Assembly: GCA_012934845.2 (NCBI GenBank)
Contig: WNNJ02002827.1
Location: 1 to 64,000 of the forward strand
Direction of reading: 5' to 3'
Source of the DNA: Pomphorhynchus laevis
Taxonomy: Eukaryota; Acanthocephala; Palaeacanthocephala; Echinorhynchida; Pomphorhynchidae
Length of the DNA stretch: 64,000 nucleotides
Positions 10,269 through 19,664 of this stretch are shown here, one piece after another. The first letter of the stretch is position 1, and the number at the start of each line of letters is the position of its first letter. The notes beneath the pieces were generated by a model, which was given only the letters and a program-made list of their open reading frames with translations, did not search any database and was not told the origin of the DNA. The position numbers and the translations under genes are program-made.

Positions 10269-10552
10269 TGCTGATAGGATTCAAACAACCACACGAGGAT
10301 AATACCAAACCGACCAATGAAGAATAGCGGCTCGTGTAAGCAATATTCACAATAGTAAAAAGACACCTACGGTTTACTGTCCAGTGAATATTTCGTATAA
10401 GAACGGAATAAAAAATCGGTGTGTGATGGATTCGAATTGCGAATATTTGTTACCGCCCACACCAAATATAGAACACATTAATTGTGTAATTTGACATAAG
10501 TCAAATATAAACCAGCATTTCATCGACAAGGAGTTCAGCAGAAGCAGTAACA

Positions 10553-10626
10553 GGACCGAAACACGAAATGTAGGCGTAGGCTCACTGCTGATGAGGTCCA
10601 CCCACGCTGATTGTAGTGTACAGTGA
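10553..10626 (+). ncRNA. Permuted hammerhead parts, satellite monomer 2 (best example)
   Basis: GAA strand: GGACC (10553-10557), GAA (10558-10560), ACAC (10561-10564). CTGATGA strand: TCACTG (10582-10587), CTGATGA (10588-10594), GGTCC (10595-10599). Cleavage strand: GTGT (10616-10619), A10620, CAGTGA (10621-10626). Stem I has 6 perfect pairs, stem II 5 and stem III 4; the cleavage triplet is GUA and every conserved core base is present. The strand order is GAA, CTGATGA, cleavage, the same unusual order as at 1276-1363 but with unrelated stem sequences. The two linkers also contain complementary bases (GCGTAGG with CCCACGC, one mismatch). In the array, a planar hammerhead could use the CTGATGA strand of one monomer with the other two strands of the next. 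Confidence 0.55.
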
Positions 10627-10910
10627 TGCTGATAGGATTCAAACAACCACACGAGGATAATACCAAACCGACCAATGAAGAATAGCGGCTCGTGTAAGCA
10701 ATATTCACAATAGTAAAAAGACACCTACGGTTTACTGTCCAGTGAATATTTCGTATAAGAACGGAATATAAAATCGGTGTGTGATGGATTCGAATTGCGA
10801 ATATTTGTTACCGCCCACACCAAATATAGAACACATTAATTGTGTAATTTGACATAAGTCAAATATAAACCAGCATTTCATCGACAAGGAGTTCAGCAGA
10901 AGCAGTAACA

Positions 10911-10984
10911 GGACCGAAACACGAAATGTAGGCGTAGGCTCACTGCTGATGAGGTCCACCCACGCTGATTGTAGTGTACAGTGA
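10911..10984 (+). ncRNA. Permuted hammerhead parts, satellite monomer 3
   Basis: All three stems are as in monomer 2 (GGACC/GGTCC, TCACTG/CAGTGA, ACAC/GTGT). Confidence 0.55.
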
Positions 10985-11268
10985 TGCTGATAGGATTCAA
11001 ACAACCACACGAGGATAATACCAAACCGACCAATGAAGAATAGCGGCTCGTGTAAGCAATATTCACAATAGTAAAAAGACACCTACGGTTTACTGTCCAG
11101 TGAATATTTCGTATAAGAACGGAATATAAAATCGGTGTGTGATGGATTCGAATTGCGAATATTTGTTACCGCCCACACCAAATATAGAACACATTAATTG
11201 TGTAATTTGACATAAGTCAAATATAAACCAGCATTTCATCGACAAGGAGTTCAGCAGAAGCAGTAACA

Positions 11269-11342
11269 TGACCGAAACACGAAATGTAGGCGTAGGCTCA
11301 CTGCTGATGAGGTCCACCCACGCTGATTGTAGTGTACAGTGA
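11269..11342 (+). ncRNA. Permuted hammerhead parts, satellite monomer 4
   Basis: As monomer 1, with TGACC on the GAA side of stem II and the other boxes intact. Confidence 0.5.
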
Positions 11343-11626
11343 TGCTGATAGGATTCAAACAACCACACGAGGATAATACCAAACCGACCAATGAAGAATA
11401 GCGGCTCGTGTAAGCAATATTCACAATAGTAAAAAGACACCTACGGTTTACTGTCCAGTGAATATTTCGTATAAGAACGGAATAAAAAATCGGTGTGTGA
11501 TGGATTCGAATTGCGAATATTTGTTACCGCCCACACCAAATATAGAACACATTAATTGTGTAATTTGACATAAGTCAAATATAAACCAGCATTTCATCGA
11601 CAAGGAGTTCAGCAGAAGCAGTAACA

Positions 11627-11700
11627 TGACCGAAACACGAAATGTAGGCGTAGGCTCACTGCTGATGAGGTCCACCCACGCTGATTGTAGTGTACAGTGA
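11627..11700 (+). ncRNA. Permuted hammerhead parts, satellite monomer 5
   Basis: As monomer 1, with TGACC on the GAA side of stem II and the other boxes intact. Confidence 0.5.
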
Positions 11701-11984
11701 TGCTGATAGGATTCAAACAACCACACGAGGATAATACCAAACCGACCAATGAAGAATAGCGGCTCGTGTAAGCAATATTCACAATAGTAAAAAGACACCT
11801 ACGGTTTACTGTCCAGTGAATATTTCGTATAAGAACGGAATATAAAATCGGTGTGTGATGGATTCGAATTGCGAATATTTGTTACATCCCACACCAAATA
11901 TAGAACACATTAATTGTGTAATTTGACATAAGTCAAATATAAACCAGCATTTCATCGACAAGGAGTTCAGCAGAAGCAGCAGCA

Positions 11985-12058
11985 GGACCGAAACACGAAA
12001 TGTAGGCGTAGGCTCACTGCTGATGAGGTCCACCCACGCTGATTGTAGTGTACAGTGA
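11985..12058 (+). ncRNA. Permuted hammerhead parts, satellite monomer 6
   Basis: All three stems are as in monomer 2, in the last complete and slightly more diverged monomer. Confidence 0.55.
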
Positions 12059-12484
12059 TGCTGATAGTATTGAAAGAAACACATGAGGAAAATATCAAAC
12101 CGACCAATGAAGAATAGTGGCTCGTGTAAGCAATATTCACAATAGTAAAAAGACAGCTTACGGTTTACTGTCCAGTGAACATTTCGTATAAGAACGGAAT
12201 AAAAAATCGGTGTGTGGTGGATTCGAATTGCGAATATTAGTTACCAACCACACCAAATATAGAACACATTAATTGCATACAATTGCATACAATTGTGCCT
12301 GAATTTATTATTTAATTTTTACAATTGCGGTGTAGACATAAAACATTTGTAAATCGCACAACGTCTAATAAATGTCCCTTCATGAGTGATAATTTTTCAA
12401 AATATTGTATTATCTGCGAATTCTTTTATACCTTGCTAATTCACATAAGTGATCGTATATATTTATATTTTATTTTAGTGTCGT

Positions 12485-12875
12485 TTTGATATTATCCTCG
12501 TGTGGTTGTTTGAATCCTATCAGCATCACTGAACACTACAATCAGCGTGGGTGGATTTCATCAGCAGTGAGCCCACGCCTACATTTCGTGTTTCGGTTAT
12601 ATTACTGCCTGCTAAACTCCTTATCACCATTGCGAATATTAGTTACCGACCACACCAAATATAGAACACATTAATTGTGTAATTTGGTATATAAGCCAAA
12701 TAAAAAACAGTATTTCGGCGACAATGAGTTCAGCAGAAACAGTAACAGGACTGAAACACGAAATGTAGGCGTGGGTTCACTGCTGATTAGATCCATTCAC
12801 GCTGATTGTAGTTTACAGTGATGCTAATAAGATTCATACAACCACACAAGGATAATACCAAACCGACCAGTGAAA
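12485..12875. repeat. Diverged satellite pieces, one inverted and one direct
   Basis: 12485-12620 matches the monomer in inverted orientation, and 12625-12875 matches it directly. In the inverted piece stems I (TCACTG/CAGTGA) and III (ACAC/GTGT) remain and the cleavage triplet is GUU, while stem II has decayed. The direct piece has lost several pairs. They are older than the array and give it some evolutionary depth. Confidence 0.8.
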
Positions 12876-12879
12876 AATA

Positions 12880-14155
12880 TAAATAAATAATTTTCTATTA
12901 ATTGGATCACTCAACTGAAGCTACATATTTTGTTCATCTATTTAAAAACGGAACTATTTCAATTAAAAATAATTTTAGTTTCATAAGAGAATGATATTAA
13001 TAAGAGAATTAATTAACCAGATCTCTGAAGCTGCATATTTTGTACATCAATAATTAATAAATTAATATAACTATCTTAATCTTAAACAGAACTTTCATAG
13101 CTCACTATTTTTATAAAAATGCTAGGATGCTTTGTATTTTATATATATTTTAATAGATATATTTATATATATCTATTTATCTATGTATTATAATGAATAT
13201 TATAATTCTATATAATCTATATGAAAATAAAATTTATTTTTATTTTTATAAAACTTTTATATGATCTCGAAAACAACGTTTTATTTACATATCTTTATTG
13301 TCGACATTTCAAGAAATCAAAAGTAAACGCATGTATTTAGAAGGCCTGTGATTTAATGAATTGACCTTCGCAATTATCTAGCTGTTCTCAACTAAATGTC
13401 CAAATAACATTTGTAGATACCCATCTTAATTATGAACTTCCCACATACATCATTTAATTTCATATGTCAATAAGTAATTAAAAAATCCTGATTTTGGATC
13501 ATAAGATCTATTGACAAAGCGAGTTGAATTACTAGCTTACATACTCGAATTTCATACACAAAGTGCAATTGTTTTCTGTATAAATAGCTAGTAAATTCCG
13601 TGTTTTATTATCAAATTAATTCAATCGATATGCTTGATTACAAAATAGTGACTAGATATATGGTGTATTGTAAATTATAACTAATGGAAACACCATAAAG
13701 AAAAATGATATATTATCGCTTTCAAACGGTTTACATAAAAGTTTTCAATAAATAATATAATTTAATTTTAGATAAATTAAAATAAAAGCAATATTTTTAC
13801 CTTTATATTCAGGTTTGTTCGTCGAAAATCATAGACAGGCAACAATAATTAAAATTTCTCGCTTTTGCAAACAATAAAAAAATCAGCGCCAAATTCTGTA
13901 TGGATTAAACTGGTTGATAGTCACGATATTACTGCAGCATATACAAGCTGACCATATATTTGATTTATCAAAGAAAGTAAATTTAAAAAATTTATCTTTA
14001 CGATTTTAACACAATTTTCAAATGGAGTAAATAAAAATGCATTATTAGATGCTTCCATGTATACGTGACCATTTCTTTCCAGAAGCAACATTTTTATAAT
14101 ATCATTTGAGTTTTAGATGATAACTAAGTGTAATCTAAAGATATTATATCATCAA
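12880..14155. other. No recognised gene
   Basis: AT-rich DNA with no long open frame, repeat unit or element end that can be supported. Confidence 0.55.
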
Positions 14156-14159
14156 ATAT

Positions 14160-14430
14160 AACTAAATATCGACCCGCTGCTATGTTGTGTCGAAGAATAG
14201 AGGCCGAAATCTGATAGTATAGCATATCCTACTGATAACAACTAATTCTTATTCTGATTTGTCTGTTATTTATTAGTCAATTCATAAAACTTGGCTTTTA
14301 TTTTAAATTTTAATTTTAAATTTTAACTTGATATAAATATTAATTGTATAAAATCGTATATAATTATTTATTAATATTTATTTATATATAGTATAAAATA
14401 TGTAGACTCAGTTATCTGATCTGATTTGTT
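14160..14430 (+). mobile_element. Naiad-like terminal fragment, inverted relative to the main copy
   Basis: A decayed copy of the Naiad 3' region: remnants of the structured block (GCTGCTATGTTG and GAGGCCGAAA near 14165-14200), then the AT-rich tail and the terminal motif GTAGACTCAGTTATCTGAT at 14402-14420. It faces the 3' end of the main element at 14700 tail to tail, with about 275 bases between. Confidence 0.7.
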
Positions 14431-14901
14431 CTACTGACATTTTTTGAACTGTGGACTTTGTTTTCGCGGTAATATAATAGCTGACAGGAATTCTGAAACT
14501 ACGTGTTCTTGATACGACATTATTTTTCTGCTTATTTGAAAAATGAAATTTTTCTTTTTCTTATAATTTTACAATATACAAATACACGTAATGTTATTAA
14601 AAATTTATTTAATCTAATAAGTGGAAAATGTTTATGAATAATAAACAATTTGTTTGTATTAGAATAATGTACGTAAAATAATCAAATTTAATCAGAGGAA
14701 ATCAAATCAGCTAACTGAGTCTACGTATTTAATATAATTATAAAATAAACAAAACATAATAATGCTAAATCAAAATTTAATAATTAAATAATAAAATTAA
14801 TAATTGTTTTTAGATTTTCTATAATTTAAATCAAGTTAAAATAAAAAATTGAAATTTAAAATAAACGTCATTTTTATGAATTGACTAATAAATAACAGAC
14901 G

Positions 14902-15056
14902 TTGTATCAGAATAAGAATTAGAGGTCATCAGGAGGAACTGCTATGCTATCAGGTTTCGGCCCCTAACTCCTCTACCCAACATAGCAGCGGGGCCAAATA
15001 CATGCTAATGATGTATTTCCTCTGAAATAACTATCTAGTATCTTATTCTAATACAA
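14902..15056 (-). ncRNA. Structured block at the Naiad 3' end
   Basis: Flanked by TTGTATCAGAATAAG on the + strand (14902-14916) and CTTATTCTAATACAA (15042-15056), which pair over 15 positions with one mismatch. Inside, read on the minus strand, three complementary pairs are interleaved: GGCCCC/GGGGCC, CTGCTATG/CATAGCAG and TAGAGG/CCTCTA, in the order a b c a' b' c'. The block follows the RT stop at once. It recurs at 26640-26790, 47790-47960 and 62443-62598, always 3' of RT sequence. It contains CTGATGA and CCGAAAC, but not in positions that make a hammerhead. Confidence 0.6.
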
Positions 15057-15062
15057 AGTATA

Positions 15063-16739
15063 TTATTTATTATCCATCCATAAAAATTTGCCACTTAAGA
15101 GTTTAAATTTATTCTTTATATTATTGTGTTGATTTATATATTTTACTATTTTCTGCTTGATGTTATTTTTATAGTAACCTAGTTTAAAATATGTATCTAT
15201 TAAATTATTTAAATGATTTTGAAGAAAGCCAATATCATTACATATTGTTGCAATTCTTAAAATTTCATTATTTAATGTATTATATTTTATATTATATGGT
15301 ATGCATGAATGCTCATGCAAAAATATGTTTCTTGTAAATTTAAATATGTCATCTTTACGATATAAATTAATAGTAGTTTTAGTTAATGTTAATTTAATGT
15401 TCATATCTAGATATACACCTTCTTTATCATTAATATTGGTTTTGTTAAGAATAAGGCTTTCTGGATAAATTTGTTCACTAATTGAATAAAAATTATTAGA
15501 ATTAAATACACATATATCATCAATGTATCGAAACATATATTTCATATATTTATATTGTTTAGATTTAGTTTTTACACAGTTATGAACAAATTCATATTCT
15601 ATAAAGCTTAAAAACAAGTCAGCTATAATTGGGCTACTATTACCACCCATTGGAACACCTTTTACTTGTCTAAATATAGATGTCCCTACTTTTAAATAAT
15701 TTTGATTTATCAAAATATTTAAGGATTCTATTAATTCAATTTTATCCATATATTTATATTTATTTGATGGTTTAATTTTTGTTAGATAGGCGTTATAATT
15801 ATTATAACATATATATGTATATCTTTTTCCGAATATAAGATTAATTAATTTTACTAACGCTTCTTTAATATCTACTAAATCTAGATTTGTATAAAGCGTA
15901 CTAAAATCGTATGTATTTATATTTTGAAAATTTATTCCTTTTGTCTGTTCTAAAAATTCTTTTGTAGAATTAATACTGAAATAGTGTTTTATACCAGTAT
16001 TAATTTCGATTACCTTGCAATATTTTTTAAAGTGTGCTTTAATTACTTTAAGTATTTTATTCATATAGACAGAAAGTGGTTTTAATGTACATTTAAACGC
16101 ACTACATATGAACCTAGGTTTTATTGGATTTTTATGTAATTTTGGATTCCAATATAATATAGGTATAGTTTTATTATCTAATTCAACCTTTATACCCTTT
16201 TTATCCATTATAGAACAGTGACTTGTAATAATTGTTTCTAAACTCAACTCACTACGTTCATATGTTGGATTTACATTTAAATCATTAGAATTAACCTCTT
16301 TCATTAGTATATCATAATAAAGCTTTTTGCATATGAAGACAAAGTTATTACTAGCTTTATCAATAGTTGTTATTATATAGTTATCCTTTAATTTAGTAAG
16401 TTCTTTATACATATCTTTATTAATTTTATCTTTCCTTTTATAATTGTTTGTTATTTTCATTTTATTTTTAATTTTATCAAATATATAATCTTTCCAAATG
16501 TTTATCTTAGATATATTCGAGCTTTCACTATTAATCAGCTTACTAAAGTAATCATTTAAGTTATTATATAACGAATTGTAAATTTTATTTTTGTCGTTGT
16601 TATTATTTAATCTATATTTATACCCTTTTGATAGCAGCTTTCTTAATTCACAATTTTCAATTAATTCTAGATTATGGGTACATATATGTTCATTTATTTT
16701 ATCAAAACTAAGACTTTTACAATTGCATTCTGTTTCCAT
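15063..16739 (-). CDS. Naiad reverse transcriptase region
   Basis: A 558-codon uninterrupted frame with the PLE-type reverse transcriptase: LHKNPIKPRFICSA (motif before the palm), YDFSTLYTNL with the first catalytic Asp, GVPMGGNSSPIIADLFL, and FRYIDDICVF with the catalytic Asp pair. The thumb region follows, and the protein ends at a stop just before the structured block. The enzyme copies element RNA into DNA. There is no C-terminal GIY-YIG domain, which supports the permuted order. The true start is probably upstream and joined to the endonuclease; the ATG at 16739 is only the first in the open frame. The intact length suggests a fairly recent copy. Confidence 0.8.
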   Translation of the reverse strand: METECNCKSLSFDKINEHICTHNLELIENCELRKLLSKGYKYRLNNNNDKNKIYNSLYNNLNDYFSKLINSESSNISKINIWKDYIFDKIKNKMKITNNYKRKDKINKDMYKELTKLKDNYIITTIDKASNNFVFICKKLYYDILMKEVNSNDLNVNPTYERSELSLETIITSHCSIMDKKGIKVELDNKTIPILYWNPKLHKNPIKPRFICSAFKCTLKPLSVYMNKILKVIKAHFKKYCKVIEINTGIKHYFSINSTKEFLEQTKGINFQNINTYDFSTLYTNLDLVDIKEALVKLINLIFGKRYTYICYNNYNAYLTKIKPSNKYKYMDKIELIESLNILINQNYLKVGTSIFRQVKGVPMGGNSSPIIADLFLSFIEYEFVHNCVKTKSKQYKYMKYMFRYIDDICVFNSNNFYSISEQIYPESLILNKTNINDKEGVYLDMNIKLTLTKTTINLYRKDDIFKFTRNIFLHEHSCIPYNIKYNTLNNEILRIATICNDIGFLQNHLNNLIDTYFKLGYYKNNIKQKIVKYINQHNNIKNKFKLLSGKFLWMDNK

Positions 16740-16847
16740 TATGTTTCTAATATTATCGTTACATATTGATTTTAATTCTTTATTATATTTACAAATTGTT
16801 TGTCCTAATGACGGTAACAGCTTATATACCTTATTTTAGGAATATAT

Positions 16848-17775
16848 TTACTTAAATCTGACCCATATTATTTCTTTACTTTTAGAATTATTTAAAAGTC
16901 CGGCTATATTTATGTTATCTATACATTTATTAATGAAGTTTATGGTTAATGTATATTTTCTATTGTTATTATTAACATTTATTGTACGATTATAGTATTT
17001 TGTATTACAATAACTGTCTATTATACAACTTAGCCTATCATAGTCGTTAATTAATTTTTGATTTATTGAACATATGATATCTTTAGAAAAACTTCTTATA
17101 TTTACATAAAGATCTTTTAGCTTATTATCTCTTAAAAGTTGTTTTAATATTTCTAATTGTTCATTTATATACATATCTTTTTTAATATTTTTAACTCTAT
17201 TTTTTCTATTCCTTTTATCACCATGACTTCTTGGTTTGCGTTTAACCGGATTATTATAATATAGTTGTTTATTATGTATTATACTACTTCTGCCAATTCC
17301 TTGTACCACGTCATTCAATCCTAATGGGTACATGGAATTAAGCGTTTTTATCCAAAAATCTTCTTTTTCTAATAGTTTTTGATTTAATATTGAAATGTTT
17401 TCTTCGATAATATGTTCTAAAATAAATAATTTACAGTTTTTAATATCATGTCCTATTAATCTCATATGTTTATGAAATATAGTTTGACTATTATGCTGTA
17501 TATTATATATGTGCTGTCTAAACCTAGTTTTTAACATTTGATGTTTTTCCTATATATTGTAATCCACATGCACATTGTATTAGATACACTACACCTGCGG
17601 TATTGCAGTTACAATTATTATTAATATTTAATGAAAAACATTTGTTTGTCGTATTACTTACGATACAATTATTATTTATAACATCACAAACTATACAATT
17701 TTTTCTGTTACATTTAAAAGATCTAAAATTGAAATCATTAGTACTTACGTATTTTTCCAATATTGTTGAGTACAT
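16848..17775 (-). pseudogene. Naiad GIY-YIG endonuclease region
   Basis: Two overlapping minus-strand frames, 17775-17524 and 17537-16848, together cover the N-terminal part; they overlap by 14 bases, so a frameshift separates them here. The first has cysteine pairs (CNRKNCIVC, CNCN) and the GIY-YIG start AGVVYLIQC..GLQYIGKT. The second continues with RFRQH, a KHMRLIGHD segment and a basic tail (KRKPRSHGDKRNRKNR). GIY-YIG enzymes nick DNA to prime reverse transcription. A second copy of part of this region is at 25930-26165. It is followed by the RT on the same strand after about 110 bases, in which the open frame is lost. Confidence 0.75.
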
Positions 17776-18186
17776 GTAACTTTTAAGTCATAATTTTTAA
17801 CGTTACTTTTTCGGTGTCGCCACCTAGTTTAGTTGACTCAGACTAAACTTACAACGGGCCATCCAGCAGCATATGACAGGGGGCTGCCCTGTCAGATGCT
17901 AATTTGTCAGATTCTAAAATGTTAGTGCTAATTTGGCCACGCTTCTATGTTGGGTAGAGGAATAGGGGAAGAAGCCCTCTAATCCTTTATCTTATACATC
18001 GTATTTTAAAATGTAACCTCAGCTAAGTGATATGATTACGACTTAAAAGAAAACAAAAATATTAAAAAATTATAATTTGTAAGTTAATGTTAAGACTTTT
18101 ATAAAAATATAAAAATTGTAAATGTTAAATATTGTTCATTATTTAAAGATCAAAGAAGTTATTTACTTTGAAACAAATTATAACAT

Positions 18187-18585
18187 TTATAGTGTGAAAT
18201 TACGAAGATAACTTTTAAAAATATTATTACGTGCACACATTATTGTTGTATGTATTGTGATAATATCACCAACCGGATTTGTCGACAGCGCATTGTACAA
18301 TTTTGCAATTATGCTTTGATTCTTCGGACTTTCTACAACACAACGATAAACTGGATATACTCTGTTATCGGTTATAGGCTGTGGTTTATTTCGATCATAG
18401 TTAGTTTGAACCAGAAGTTTATCTCGAATGTTCTGACTCAATGATTGTATTTCCCAACGATCAACTAATCGTGTTCTTGATCTGGCTAAGACGCATCCTT
18501 CATGTGGGCGGACGCCACTTATGGTAAAATATACTGATGATATAAGAGGAGTATGCGACAGATTAGCTATGACATGATTAGAATA
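18187..18585 (-). CDS. Acid ceramidase/NAAA-like gene B, last coding exon
   Basis: The minus-strand frame matches the C-terminus of acid ceramidase: TPLISSVYF, EGCVLARSRTRL, the active-site LVQTNYDRNKP, TDNRVYP at the conserved Arg, LYNALSTNPV, TIHTTIM and FKSYLRNF, then a stop. The exon may begin at 18585 after CTAG (phase 0, compatible with the GT donor at 22330) or at 18566 after CATAG. The second choice gives the better protein alignment, but would need a GC donor in exon 1. Exon 1 lies at 22330-23157, so the intron is about 3.7 kb and holds a CR1-like LINE on the opposite strand. No other host exon is seen between the two. Confidence 0.75.
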   Translation of the reverse strand, partial: YSNHVIANLSHTPLISSVYFTISGVRPHEGCVLARSRTRLVDRWEIQSLSQNIRDKLLVQTNYDRNKPQPITDNRVYPVYRCVVESPKNQSIIAKLYNALSTNPVGDIITIHTTIMCARNNIFKSYLRNFTL

Positions 18586-18589
18586 CTAG

Positions 18590-19660
18590 TCTTTTATATG
18601 TACAGCAATCTTAACTTATTAATAATTTTATCGATAATTAAATTTATAATGCTATTTTGTAAGTATAGATAAATTAGATTTTAAATTTTTATCAAAATAA
18701 TATTTTTGTAAATAACAATTTAAAGTAAAATTTTATGTAAAATATATTATTAGCATATGTTAATTTAAGCCTAAATTACATTGTGCTACACATATTGTAT
18801 CCATTTAATAAATTAATAATATTTTAATTCATAATATATAAATTTATTACTATATTAAATTATCTTATATATTATATTATCTTCATTATATTATTATCTT
18901 ATATTTATTATATTTAATAAATTTATAAATATTTGAAGCGCAAAATCGCATTATTTGAATAAATGAATTTAAAGATAATGCAATTTCAAACTATAAATTT
19001 TTGGTTTTATTTGCCCTGATCTTTTTACCTCAATATACCTGGAGAATATGGCAGATGTAACAAGCGTGCCATATTATTGGATATGTATATTATATATCGA
19101 CTTCTAGAGAAGCCGAAGCTCGTAGGGTAGCATAAATTACTGTCATCTCAAATTAAAATTTTTTTCAATATTTTAAATTAAATTAAATTATGTGATTAAT
19201 TTATAAATTATAATAGATATTCATTATCTATTAACAATTAAGGATTACCAAAGTGACAAATAGCGACTATGAATAATTAAACATAATATGTATTATTTGT
19301 GCTAATCGGCTGTTTGAAACTACAAACTTTGCATAATAAACCACAATTTATATTTATTCAAAAACAATTTCAGAAAATAAATGCGTTAATATCTTCAAAT
19401 TCACAGGGATAAATAAATTTTATGAATGATTATGGTATTTTTAACATTTAAATAATCATCAGTAAATTATCACGTCATACAATTTAATCAAACGTTTTAA
19501 TTACTTTTTAGTAATTAAAATCAAAATTAATTATAAACTTTTTAAATATAATTTTGGATCAAAGAATACGTCAATTTCTTTATTGTTGATTGTTTACAAC
19601 AAGTGATATTAACATTTATGATTATCATAATATCATAATATCAGCACTGAACTTATTGGC
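18590..19660. other. Intron sequence of gene B, no recognised gene
   Basis: AT-rich DNA between the last exon of gene B and the LINE. No open frame or repeat is recognised. Confidence 0.5.
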
Positions 19661-19664
19661 ATAC

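Larger units (their letters stand above)
9963..12290 (+). repeat. 358-bp satellite array, about six monomers
   Basis: A short partial unit (9963-10025) is followed by monomers starting near 10026, 10381, 10739, 11097, 11455 and 11813 and a broken unit from 12173. The five central repeats have a period of exactly 358 bases and differ at only a few sites, which points to recent amplification or homogenisation. Each monomer has a 116-codon minus-strand open frame, but 358 is not a multiple of three and the frame has no recognised domain, so it is treated as noncoding. Each monomer also contains hammerhead-ribozyme boxes, listed separately. Transcribed, ribozyme-bearing tandem repeats of this size resemble the small animal retrozymes thought to depend on PLE machinery, and PLEs are abundant here. 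Confidence 0.95.
14695..18045 (-). mobile_element. Naiad-like Penelope element (endonuclease before RT), nearly complete
   Basis: On the minus strand the element has an N-terminal cysteine-rich and GIY-YIG region (17775-16848), a reverse transcriptase (16739-15063), a structured noncoding block (15056-14902) and a 3' end with the motif ACGTAGACTCAGTTAGCTGA at 14706-14727. Endonuclease upstream of RT is the reverse of classic Penelope and matches the domain-permuted clade described as Naiad in invertebrates. An inverted, decayed relative of the structured block lies at the 5' side (17930-17990). Coding is interrupted about three times. Fragments of the same family are scattered from 8 kb to 62.8 kb. 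Confidence 0.8.

Noticed and set aside
10553-10626. A canonical hammerhead (type I, II or III) within a single satellite monomer
   Set aside because: Type II folding with stem III as ACA/TGT gives a valid stem III, but stem I then cannot pair beside CTGATGA. No canonical order works within one unit.
9956-12084. Repeated 92-136 codon open frames on the minus strand of the satellite
   Set aside because: They recur only because the monomers are nearly identical. The 358-bp period breaks the frame between copies and the protein has no recognised domain.
14902-15056. Hammerhead or HDV-like ribozyme in the Naiad block
   Set aside because: CTGATGA and CCGAAAC are present, but the stems around them do not pair as a hammerhead requires. 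The a/b pseudoknot lacks the HDV P3 and P4 hairpins and catalytic segment.
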